DNA of 64,000 nt from Nematostella vectensis (lineage: Eukaryota; Cnidaria; Anthozoa; Actiniaria; Edwardsiidae). Below are positions 34,680-47,100 of the stretch, piece by piece. Under the pieces are notes generated by a model that was not told the origin of the DNA, made no database searches, and was given only the letters and a program-made list of their open reading frames with translations. The stretch is taken from the NCBI RefSeq assembly GCF_932526225.1, contig NC_064047.1, positions 8,917,994 to 8,981,993 of the forward strand, written 5' to 3'. Made by a program: the position numbers and the translations under genes. How positions within the stretch are numbered: the stretch's first letter is position 1; each line of letters begins with the position of its first letter.

Positions 34680-35161
34680 TCCCGAGCGCCTGTGTTCTTT
34701 TTCTGCTGCTTTCTGGGCAAAGCGATGCCTGCGGAGGAGGCTAGGTAAGTCTATGCATATAGAAGATAACGAGCTCTAATAATTGTCTGGGCCTTATAAT
34801 ACTTGCTCCACGTATAATGCTTTCGAAAATTTCTTCCTCCCTCCCACCCCTCCCCTCCTGGGTAGCACAGCCCTCAAAGATAACACGCAGGAAGTCCCTG
34901 GACGATAGCCCAAGAGTTGCGTATCGCCCGAGGCTTACAATACTTGCTCCAGCTTAATGCTTTTCACTCAAGCAGACGTGTCGCGTCTCAGAGACGGATG
35001 TCATTTGCTTGGGGATTATTTCAGGAATTCCCTCGCTAGCGGGGTTTCCGAGCTCAGAGGGTTCGTTTCCCTCGAGGTTGCTAAGTGAACTGGGTGAAAT
35101 CCATAGAAAAGTGAATCATTCGGCTCGTACCGATTAACAAGTTGCAACAAAGTGGTATCAA

Positions 35162-38100
35162 ATGGCTTCGAAGGTACAATTTCAGAGGTAAGACGGCCTT
35201 AAGCTTGAATTAATGATAGTTTTAAGAAGAACATGGAATATTAATCGGAAATTGAAATACGAAAAAGTGGGATTAAGGTATATTGCTCCATTTATTAGAT
35301 CAGTATTCTAGGTCACCTGTTCAACTCCGCTGGGTTTGACATGTTAAAAGTATTATATTTGATTTAGAATTCATCACTAATCAACACCAATTTTATTGAA
35401 AGAAATCTTTAGACTCATTAAAATTTGTTAATCTTTTTAAAAAGCAATTTTTCAGAAGTTTTTATGTCAGATGATTTATGATGGCCATGAATGCACGCAA
35501 AGCCATTAGATGACTTATCATTTGGCATCTCGAGATTTCTACAAGATTTCTATATGATACATCCCTTCTCTTTTAATTGAACACTGTATAAACGCCCCGT
35601 ATCAAGCCAACTGCAATAACACGAAGTAGTGAATAAAGTTAAAAAAAGACTAGTGGCTTACCAAGCCTGTATTTAATCAGAAGAATGAGTATTTTTCAAT
35701 TTACTAATATTTAGCTAGAAAATATCAATATACATATCAGTGTTAGTATATAAGCAGCAAAACTGAGGCGGTAAAGTTATAATACGCACTTTGTTGTAGA
35801 TATTTTGCAGAATACAGCATGAATCCTTTTGCAATCCAAATTTTTTTTGTCATGCTATTTTTAAATGATGTTAAGTGCACAAGTATAATTTGCTGGTGTT
35901 TTTCTCGCTGTGTTTTATTTTTTTCTGCTATTAACAAAGGAAATAGACCTGCTAGCTTGCATTAAGCGATTTGTTTTCTCGCCTAAGGCATTTACTTGAA
36001 ATAATTCCCCTTATTTCCTTTTGCTTTTTATTCTTTCGTTACAAAAACCATAAATATCGACCATCATTTCCATACCCTAACCAGAACTTCACGTTTACTT
36101 GAATATCATAAGACCTGACAATCATGACAATTCGAGGCAATTTGGAAGAATGCAAGTGAGAATTAAAAGTTTCAATAGATCTTTACATCTGTCAGTTTCG
36201 ACGGGTTGAAAATCGATTACAAAATTAAGGTGTGATGTTAAACAAATAATGGGGTTTGTATTGTTTGATAGCGATATCTAAATGACGCCCTGGCCTGTTT
36301 CTTTTCCTTTGAGATTTCGCATAATTCGTTAGGAACTAGATCTAAGATTTTAAGGATATATATTTTAACAACCGCAAATGATATTTTATTTAATAATTGC
36401 CCAGAGTGTAGATGTTTTTAAATTTTGTTTACGGGTAATGTGCATATATTCGTCGGAAAACACGTGCATGATTGAGCAACTTGGCTGGAGGCGGCCGTAT
36501 AGACCTAGGTCACAGTTTTGCCGAGAATGATGATGAAACACTACATATAGCAACCATATTTTTCAACCGATTTTTTTTTTTTTTTACTCTACATCTCAGC
36601 GAGCTGTGCGTGGCGTAACCGACTAAGACAGGGCTGGGATCCTGGTTAATCCATTAATGCGCGGGTGCCTTAGGTGCACAGCTCGCATGATAGCTTAGCC
36701 GTAAAGCTTTAGCTGCCATACGGCGTTTCAGCGAATTGTCTTGAAGTATGGTCAAATTTTTTCTCATTTTATTTATCTTAGGGTCCGATCCTCGGTCAAT
36801 GCCATCGTGTTTTTTTTTTCTTCTTCTTCCTCTTTTCCTTTTTTTTTTCTCTAGCAAGTATCAGTACTTTTATATGGCTTTATGTTTATCGTGTTGTCTT
36901 TTTCCGGGAATATTCAAATAGCATAATCAGGACAGGATTTTAATTTGCGTGGGGGGCGCAGACTATAAGGGCGCGCTTTTTGGCTCGTGATTCCGGAATG
37001 AGAATGTAAGAATAGAAAAAGCGCGCGTTCATTTCCCATTCCGGAATGGAATGAAGGCCATTCCACCCATTCTGCTACCTGTAGCAGAATGACTCGAATG
37101 CCATTCTGAACATTCTCTACCAACAACCATTCCTGCCCATTCCAGAATGATAGGAAAATAACGCGCCCTTAGTCCTCAAACAAAGTATGCTTAGATATTT
37201 ACTTCGTGTTTTTGAACCTAAGGTAAAAAAAAATCGACAGCCTTGTAAAACTAGCAGTCATAATAATAACATAATAATAATAATAATAATAACTTTATTC
37301 ACTCTTTATTTTACACAGTTTGAGTTAATGATTAAAGGGAAAATAAGAATAGTACATTGAGTCTGGAATCCGGAATAACAAGTAGTTTTCGAGCCGGATT
37401 CCAGTTAAATATTTACAGTTGATAGAACTGTGAGAAGGGGAGAAATCAGTACGGAATCAGGTTATATTGTGGCAGCGATATGATTTGCTTTAAAAACGTA
37501 TGTGCGGCTTTTGTCGTTTGTGTTATTCCAGTAGAGATCCATTCCCCACCCATCCCCGCATATTTCCAATTTCGAACTAAGGCCTCTAGGACCACAAGAC
37601 CACTTTAACCTGGCGTGGCATCTGTGTGAGGTAAGATAAGATAGTTATCCTAATATGCAATCATCCACATTTAATGAAATTTGGATTTTAAAGGATAACA
37701 TTTTAGGTACCTAGGTCCTGGTGAAAGTTCTTGCACTGCAAGCAGCAATCAGTGTCAAGAGGAGGGGGGGGGGGGGTCCGATGTGTGTGGACCCCACCTT
37801 GCTTATATGACCAGATGGATTCGACTCCGGTTGGGAAGTCGGTTAAAAGGACGGTTAATTCTATTTGTATATTTGGATAGAAAAAGTTTCTTGGTGAATC
37901 TAGTGACCTATTACCATAGAGCTAGAGATGCCAATTTGAACTCAATTCCGTGGGCAGTGCATTACTTCTCTGGACCCTCGTCATCTTGACACGCCCCTGA
38001 GCATCAGGAAAACACTCGAAGTGATCGAACATTCTTGCGAAACTCGTTTACTCGAGCAGCGCACTTCTTATGCGAGCAAACTGTTTGTCCACTTACTTTT

Positions 38101-41100
38101 GTCCATTCGTCTTCTTCTTTTTGTTTAGATAATCTCACCTGGTCGTGAAAGAAGGAAAGCGCTGAATCCACAAACCCCTGTTTAATGTACAAATTCTATG
38201 AAACCCACGGTTTATAAATGATTTCCCAGAACTAAATACTATTTCGTCATCCAATGAAGCTTGAACTATCACAAGTCTGAAGGGTCCAAAATTCTAAAAT
38301 GTAATTTAAGAATAATTAATCAATTTTATTAAGATATTAATTAAGTATTGAGTAATATTCATAATTTTTTTTTTAATGCTTTTCTCTTGACCTACCAGCA
38401 CCTTGCTGGGACCTGATCCCGTTCGTGAAATCATTCTGGGTCAATACTCATTAAGTAGAAACATTTGCACCATTTGCAAAAATGTTAATTAAGCCAATGC
38501 CTACAAAAAGGCTACACTTTATTTATTCCTGTATTAACTAAATATCTGCCAGTAGCTCTTCTCTGTTGTCATATGAATCAATTCACACAGGATGATTTTA
38601 ACGGCCCCAGGGCCCTGTAGCAGCCTTAAGGTAAGCTTTTGGACTCGGAAAAAAAAAACGGAAAAGTAGTTTTGACAATTTGATGAAATCGCAAAAACTA
38701 AAAAGCTCAATAAAAGTAACTGCGATTCTCAATATACAAAGTATATCTGGTGCCCCATGGGGAGAGCTGGCGTAATTGACCCATTTCAGTGCTCGAAGTG
38801 CTGGCCATAATGAATCCGCTTCAAGGACTTTGAATGAAAGGAAGCCAGCAGGCGCGAAATGGCTGTTGGAAATTGTCGGCTGGAGCTCGCATAATATAGA
38901 AAACTGCAGTAAAAATAGATGTGCGGTTCAAGAAATAGAATCAGCTGACTCGTTCGCATGACAAGAGGATCACTTAGCCAATCTCAAGGGTGTAATGAAT
39001 CTATTAATGTTGCCCTTATGCGACTCTATAACAACAGGGGCGAAGGGAGGCTAAGCACGACAGTAAACTCCAAAGCTCTTATGAATACTGGAATCAAGAC
39101 GGACTTTAATGAATTCGTGGGAGCTGCGACACAAAAAAGGAAGGGATTTACCGGTAGACTGCACTTCTATATTGGCTCACATCTTCATGATCCTTCCTTC
39201 CGGCCGGATTGAGATTTCCGAGAGCAGTATCTTCTAAAATTATTCATGGTCCAAAACTCTTTTCAGTTGTGTTTAAATTTTGACAAAGGTGGAAAAAAAA
39301 ACAGGGAATTATCTAGGGTTGTGGCTTCTTTATTACGCAAGAACTGAATTTGTCAAGCATGTCAGGGGAGTTTGCCGATGTGTGCCAGATGGACAAGATT
39401 TCTTCAGCAAGGTAGAAAAGAAGACGCGTTTTGTCATGAAATTGTATTGTACTGACTATGCTCAAGTTATAAACCTCTATTAAGACCTCGGTATTTCATT
39501 CAGAAATTGTATCAAATCCACACATTTCTCCTAAAGCCGTGGAAAAATCTCCACTCTAGTTCTCTTTATTTTATTTCCCTTTCTGTTCCCCTTTTTGTGG
39601 GGTTATAATGAATAATTTTCAGCAGTAAACGTATAAAGAAGAATCTTATTTTGATTTCGATACAATAAGTTAATTTTAATGCAGGTTCAAGTAGTATTGG
39701 CAATTTAGCCAAGTATTATATGGAAAAATACTTGAGACAGTAGCCAAATCCTAGCGACGATTCCTTTTCAAAACGATTTCAATTAGGACACATATTTTTC
39801 TCTAACATGAAGAATTCTCTTAGAAAAAGGAATCTAATAACTTTTGCTTAAATGAACATGACATTTATAAATGGTTATAGTGCAGTTTTTAATCCCGCTC
39901 TTCCAACAGAGGTTTCTTTAGAGTAGTAAAATAGATGCAGATTTGAAGGAGACCAAGGACTTACCGACTGTCACTTTCTTATGAAATGTTAGAGAAGTTT
40001 ATCCTATTAGACTGATAATGTTTATAACCAAATGTTTTCATGCCCCGGAGCAAACGCGAATCGGTCACATGACATTCTAGTTTGTGATGTTATCAAGCAA
40101 CACATCAAGAATAGATTAGCCTCCTCGGTTACTTCTCCCGTGCTTGGCTGACTTTTCGGGTACTCGGTTAATATTACTCGGGTGCTCGTATTATTTTATT
40201 CGGGTACTCGGTTACTTCTCGGATGCTCATGAGTTTTCGGTTGCTTCTCGGGTTCTCGTTTAATACTACTCGGATGTTCGTTTTTTTTTTTTTTTCCGGG
40301 TGCTCGGTTACTTCTTGGACGCTCGGTTACTTTTCGATTCTTCGGTTACTTCTCGGGTGCTCGGTTACTCTTATACACCAATTTTAACAAGGATGCACTT
40401 GGAGAATCAATGTGTCTTAGCCCGCAGTGTCTCATGGGTACCTAAAAAGTGGACAAATAAACGTAAATAAAAATAATTCAAGGTTTGGAAAGCTGTAACG
40501 CCCTTGTTTACGAGGCCGTTAACATTCACACGGATTTCATTGACCAAGTAAAGTTTTTCAGCCTAGTTTCCTCGTGTCTGTTCGGGATTTCTGTGGTTAG
40601 CCTTAAGCGAGTTAGGCTGGGGAGAGCCGACCCAGTTTGTTTCCTGTGCATTCACAGCTCCAGCCAACCACAGGAAACCCAATCGTTAGTCCGTTAAAAA
40701 AGCCTGATGCTTTTTTTTTCTTTCAGGCTAGGGACGCCGAGCATGAAGCGACGGACGACGATTTTCACTATCACGATTGTATGCGGCATTGGCGTTATTT
40801 TTCTTATTACGGGAATTGTATTATTCGCAAAATCCACGAGAACAGTCCCTCAAAAAAGTACAAGAGATCATTTTTGTGATTACTCCGTGGCGGCAGAGTC
40901 GATAGACTTAGAGAAACTTTTACAAAAAGTTCAAGACGCATATTATAGACTTCATCCTCATTTGATATACCTTAAACCGAAAGTCACTGCAAAAGAAGTG
41001 CGCACAAAGTACAAGGCATACGATCCCTTGCCTGTAAGCATTAAGGAACGAACTGAAAAAGCGGGTGCATTATACGAGGAGATCAAATCCTTGGGAATTA

Positions 41101-44100
41101 ACACCGAGAAAATGAAGAAAAGAGAGCGGAAAGCATTGTCACAGGTTCAATTCTTTTTAAAGCACATCTTCTCGACTCCATACGCTGGGAATTATTACGC
41201 AGGAGATTGGATGATGGGCCCGGATCTATTCTGTTATCATCCTGTATGTAACCTGCCTTACGAAATTGAGGGGAACTTGCTGTATTTCGCTCCGTCAAAT
41301 GTTGAAGAGTATGAGGAGTTTAAGGATAAGCTTGCGGAGCTGAATCAAACTATCTGGCGGTATAGGAGTAACTTGGAGCTTGGGGTGCATTCTGGGATGG
41401 TCGGGGCGGATGTTACGTGTGAGGCGGGGCTTCAGGCGTTCGCGGAGGTGTTCCCAAACGTGTATCGACATGGAGCTGGAGGTAGGTGTATATTAATCAA
41501 ATTTACAGAGAGATCGACCTACTACTGATTGACTAGCTTATTGACTGATTTGTCAAATAAAAGCTAGTAAACCTGAAGCCTTCCTAGCTTTATATTTATT
41601 ATTATTTTTGATACTGGCAAATATAATCTTCAGCGAGGGTGCTATACCATTTACTTAACTAAATGTCCGGACATAATGTTGGAGAATCGGCGGCAGCTTT
41701 CTTTGATTTATCTGTCTCTCAATTTCCCGTATTGCTTTATGGCTTATCGTGACGGATCTAAAGGAGGGGTTGTGGGGCTAAAACAACCTCCCCCCATGCG
41801 GTAAGAACGAAATGCTATAAAGAGAGAGTCACATGGTTAACTTAATACCACAGCCCCCTGCAAAAATCCGGGTTACACTCGCGCTTCTATACTCGTTGCA
41901 ATATCTGTATCCTTTCATTTGCTAAGGTATTTTACAAGAAAGCTTTGTCCAGGCGTTCCTCAAGCCCGCTTTCTTCATTGGCATGCAAAATGAGATTCAC
42001 CAGCTTCTGTTATGGAGGAAGAAATACGACGGGATGAGTGTCGGAGAGAGCATGCGAACATTTATGGTGGATTACCTTGGGACGCCAATAGACATGCTTT
42101 ACAGGTGAAGAAATTACGTTCTAGAGAGTATCCCTTTTTTTACTTGCACTACCACCATCACCAGCATAACCATCATTTAAAATCATTATCATTATTTAGT
42201 TTTCGTCTTCACTACCACCATTGTTACTAAAGTACGATGTGAGGAACCTATGGTTCTCCCCTTGGTTATTTAGACTGATCGAGTCATTATGAATAGCGTC
42301 GAACATAGAGACCCCCTTTTGTCTCTGTAGGAGGTAGTACAAGCACCAGTAGCCGCAAAGTACTGACAACCTCCCTTGGATCTTATCCCCTGAATAAGCA
42401 AGTGCCTTTCCAGACGTATCTAGGTACCGCTCAATCTCATGTGGCACTCCAATTCAAAAGCTATCGAAGTATTCGCAGTGCGTGTCGTCTTTATTTCGGT
42501 AGCATACCCATTGAGCCCCAGCGCCTCTACTGTCGTCGAGGTTGACTACCCCACATTCCTTTCTATGGATCCCCTTGGGTAGATCATCGCGACTATATAC
42601 ACCTCTGAAGTGTTCTATGCCTAGCTTGGTGACCCATTTTAGAAGGTCGATGTTTGAAAGTGGTTTATTAACAAACCTTATAGCAGCGCTCCGAGTAGTG
42701 GAATACCGTTGAACGGGCTTTTTTCGCCTAACAGGAGCCCTCTTGCCTTTTGCTTCTTTCTTTCTTTTTGCCTTCTCTTTGGTTTAGCTCCATATCCAAT
42801 CGTTGGGTCATCCCACTGACCGTGAAATGGAGGTGGTCTTAGGCTTAGGAGACCGCCTTTAGGCTTAGGTGGTGGGGGGATTCTGTACGTTCGAAGGTAG
42901 TTCTGAGGCCGGTTGTAGATAGATAGATATGTTTATTTAACCTTTAGCAGCGTGAGAGCTTAATTACAGGCTTAGCGCAACATTTACTAATTCAAACAAT
43001 ACGAATATTTAACAGTGACAAATTCAGAAAAACGTTTAGTGTGACATTTCTTAAATCTATGCGTCTGCTGGTGTCTTAACGAGTAATAGTTAGTTTTTCT
43101 CGATCTTCTACTATCTGCTATATGGTAAAGCGGATTCTGGCGATTCAAGTTTTTCATGAAGGCCTCACATGCAAGATGCCTACGGTCCTCTAGTGTCTGG
43201 AGACCAGACAGCCGCAGGGCATCCTGTTATTGGCAACCAGTTATCTACTTGGAGACCCTTACCCGATAGAGCTGACATAAGCAGGGGCACCCCAATCGAA
43301 GCGAGCATCGCCCCAAGGACCCCCCCTTCCTGTTGCTTTCTAGTTAATTTAAACTGTGGGATACCAGACCCAGTTTGGAGGGCTTGAACGGTTTGATCCT
43401 TTTGTTTTTACGTTAGATAGCCCTTATACTTTATTAGTTTGTCAACTTTGTCTTGCGGGACACTGAATAGCCCAGAGCCAGTCTTTGGTAAGGCCTTATT
43501 GACACCCCAACTAGCTAGTTCACTATTGTTTTTCAATGAAATTGTGTCCGAGTCGAAGAAAAGTGTACTCAGGAAAAAATAGAAAAAAAAAAAAACGGCC
43601 AGCAGTAGTGTTGAATCGTTTGAGTAAGGAGACCAAAAGATGACTGTAAAGGTTTAAAACCATAGTGTACAAAAACGAAGGTTCTTTTGCTAAGGTGTCA
43701 TACTTAAAATTATAGCTTTGTGTTTACACTGATCCCAAAATTATGACAGCCACGAAAAAGTCAAAGAGCTGGTTTAACTGCGCTATATTAAAACTATTCT
43801 TGTGTTTTTAGTTATATCGTTGTAATCATCATCGTTAACATTTATAAAAATCATCTTCATCTTCATCAACATCATCATCATCATTATCGTCAAAATCGCT
43901 TTACACAGATTTCCATTCACAGGTTCTTGAAATCAGATTACAAATCCCACTGCGTACCAAGTTCAGTGTCCAGCGGTCTTTCCAAACTCCCGCTTCCTTA
44001 CGTGTACACCAATGGCAAACCAGACACGAGCAAACCAACATCGCGCGTGCTCCCTACAGGGGAACCGCTGAACGGCTCGCGGTCGTACGAGATTATCATG

Positions 44101-47100
44101 CCCTACTTCACCACAAATGACATGACTCCAGATGAAGTGTATCAAGTAGGACTCGACGCGCTGGATAAACTTTATCTCGAGGTAGGCTGGTCCCGGTGCC
44201 AACAGCGGCAGCATTACTAGCAAAAACAGCCAACTCACCACAGATCCTTCCTATATGGTTCACCTGTAATAATAATCCTTGGGGTTAGTGCTAAGATTAG
44301 GTTCACTATAGTGAACCATTTATGGGAATGACCTACCCAACTAGCACTTCAATGCCGCTGGCGCTCGTTTTGAAAATGCACACCATGTTAGGAAAAGTTG
44401 TGTATGGCTGTCGGTTTTCTAAATTGCCTAAAATAACCTGGCGCGAGCTCGGAGAACGTCTTCTAAAATGCTAAGGCCTGAAAATGGCGGCCTGCAAAAT
44501 CCTAGTAAACAATATACGGATTCCTGCAAGTTTACGTGGAAATCTTCGACGTATACAGGTATCTAGGGCGACAAAAAAGAGAAAAATTATTCAAGAGACA
44601 AGATTAGAATTACTGGGATCTCTAGTGTGCGAGTTACTGAGGGTGTTTGAATATGAAGCAAATTCATAAGAAAAAAAGCAAGAAAATTTTTAATATCAGA
44701 TAAGTTCCTTGAAATGTTTCTCAGTACCAAAAAATACGACTTTGCTTCATTTGTTTCAGGCTCTGAAAATCGCTCGTGAAATCACTGGTAACGAAAGCAA
44801 CGAGACAGCGAAAGCTGAGTTTATAAAGATGCTCAACCAATCAGAAATGTTTTGGAGTGACGCCATACCTCAAAACGAGTCTGACAAGCGTGCCCACGAA
44901 ATCTGTCAATCTGTTGACATGGCGATGAAGTTCTGTCCAACCAGATGGAAGGCGATTCAGGCGTGGTTCAAAGAGGCGAGACAGGTATCTGTTTTTATTT
45001 CATCTCGTTTTTCGTTTTTTTTTTATCTTATCCTCTAAGCCACGGCATTGGTTCTTTGACTAACAAACGTATGGGTAGCAATGGAAATGAATGTCAGAAT
45101 GCAAAAAGAAACCTGGATCTCCAGACAAAGGCTCGAATACCATCTTTGAAACCATTTCATGATTTATTTACCTTTTTATCTTATTTCTTAAATTAAAGCA
45201 TATGAATACCCCTTATGGCAGTTACGAGAACAAAGCGAAATTCATTTCTGACTCATTTTTTGAGCTCTTATTAAAATAGAAAATAGCTCGTGTTAACAAG
45301 AGTTTGAGTTATCAGAGAGAGGTTAGAGTTATAGAGGGTTCGATCCATCGATTGTAGGCGCGTACCAAGGATCGGCTGAGGGGGTAGTCAAAGGTATAAT
45401 ATGGAAAAAGCACAGTATCTGAAGACTCCAATAAGAAATGACCCACTTTTTGGCCGCTAAGGGGGGCGCGCATGCGCACACCCCTGTGTACAGCCTGGGT
45501 GATTAACATATTGAGGGCAAAAGCAAAAATCCCCTCAATCAGCAAGAAGTTAGGGTTATAGAGGGTTTGAGTTCGAAGGATTTACTGTTTACTGTGCATC
45601 TGTACTGATGATCTTGAATCCTCTTTGCAGGTTATGAGCACTTTGGCGGAGAAAACAGTTACCATGTTTCACTTCACGGGCAAGAAACGCACCACTCCTA
45701 GTTGCCCAGTAAGGCTTGAGCCCGACTTTATACCGGTCAGCGGTGCCCAGAGCTACATGCGCAGTGACGGAACCTGTCAGTCGCCGGCAACGTACTTCAT
45801 TCCGTTCTTCCTCGATAGGCCTGGACCAAAGTACGAGGAGTGGAGCATCAATGCGCACGAGGCGAGGCCTGGGCACCACACACAGGTAACCCACAGAGAG
45901 TAGTAAGGTTGAGATGCTTTGATTGTCGAAGCGAGTTTCGATATACACGCCAAGGCGTACAATAACCTCAAGTCTAGACTCAAGTCGGAAGCGTCGATTC
46001 GATGCCTTTGTTTTGTGAGGCGCATATATTACACCTGGATTATTGAAAAGGACTCATAAAGGTAACCCTACAAAGGTAACCCATCAAGAAAAGTAAAGTT
46101 GAGCTGTTTTGGTTTTCAATTGAAAACGGCTATGCATGAGTTTTCCGTGGGCCACTGTTTACTCAATAATCCACCATTAGAGGAGAAACAGAAGAATTAA
46201 AGAGGTGGTGCAATGAGTTTTCCGTGGGCCACTGTGTACCCAATAATCCACCATTAGAGGAGAGACAAAAGCTATCAATTAAAGGGGTGGTGTCATGAGT
46301 TTTCCGTGGGCCACTGTGTACCCAATAATCCACCATTAGAGGAGAGACAAAAGCTATCAATTAAAGGGGTGGTGTCATGAGTTTTCCATGGGGCACTGTG
46401 TACCCAATAATCCACCATTAGAGCAGAGACAAAAGCTATCAATTAAAGGGGTGGTGTCATGAGTTTTCCATGGGCCACTGTACACAATAATCCACCATTA
46501 GAGGAGAGACAAAAGTTATCAATTAAAGGGGTGGTGTCATGAGTTTTCCGTGGGCCACTGTGTACCCAATAATCCGCCATAAGAGGAGAGACAAAAAGCT
46601 ATCAATTAAAGGAGTGGTGTCATGAGTTTTCCGTGGGCCACTGTGTACCTAATAATCCACAATAAGAGGAGAGAAAAAAGCTATCAATTAAAGGGGTGGT
46701 GTCATGAGTTTTCCATGGGCCACTGTGTACCCCATAATCCATAATTAGAGGAGAGACAAAAACTATCAATTAAAGGGGTGGTGTCATGAGTTTTCCATGG
46801 GCCACTGTACACAATAATCCACCATTAGAGGAGAGACAAAAGCTATCAATTAAAGGGGTGGTGTCATGAGTTTTCCATGGGGCACTGTGTACCCAATAAT
46901 CCACAATTAGAGGAGAGACAAAAGCTATCAATTAAAGGGGTGGTGTCATGAGTTTCCTATGGGCCACTGTGTACCCAATAATCCACCATTAGAGGAGAGA
47001 CAAAAGCTATCAATTAAAGAGATGGTGTCATGAGTTTTCCATGGGCCACTGTGTACCCAATAATCCACAATTAGAGGAGAGACAAAAGCTATCAATTAAA

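Larger units (their letters stand above)
35188..40726. other. Long first intron of the DUF885 gene (as modelled)
   Basis: 5.5 kb, AT-rich. Contains the MITE at 36969, a LINE-like tail at 37258, and the CTCGG array at 40130. Small ORFs (38004-38192, 38776-38961, 39280-39483) are not supported by flanking splice sites plus similarity. Confidence 0.5.

Noticed and set aside
36600-36690. Inverted repeat around gcgagctgtgc / gcacagctcgc and a tRNA-like word
   Set aside because: Boxes do not match Pol III consensus well enough; left as unassigned.
38004-38192. Minus-strand ORF with a possible GFVDSALSFFHDQ exon
   Set aside because: A single tiny candidate exon with no partner exons nearby.
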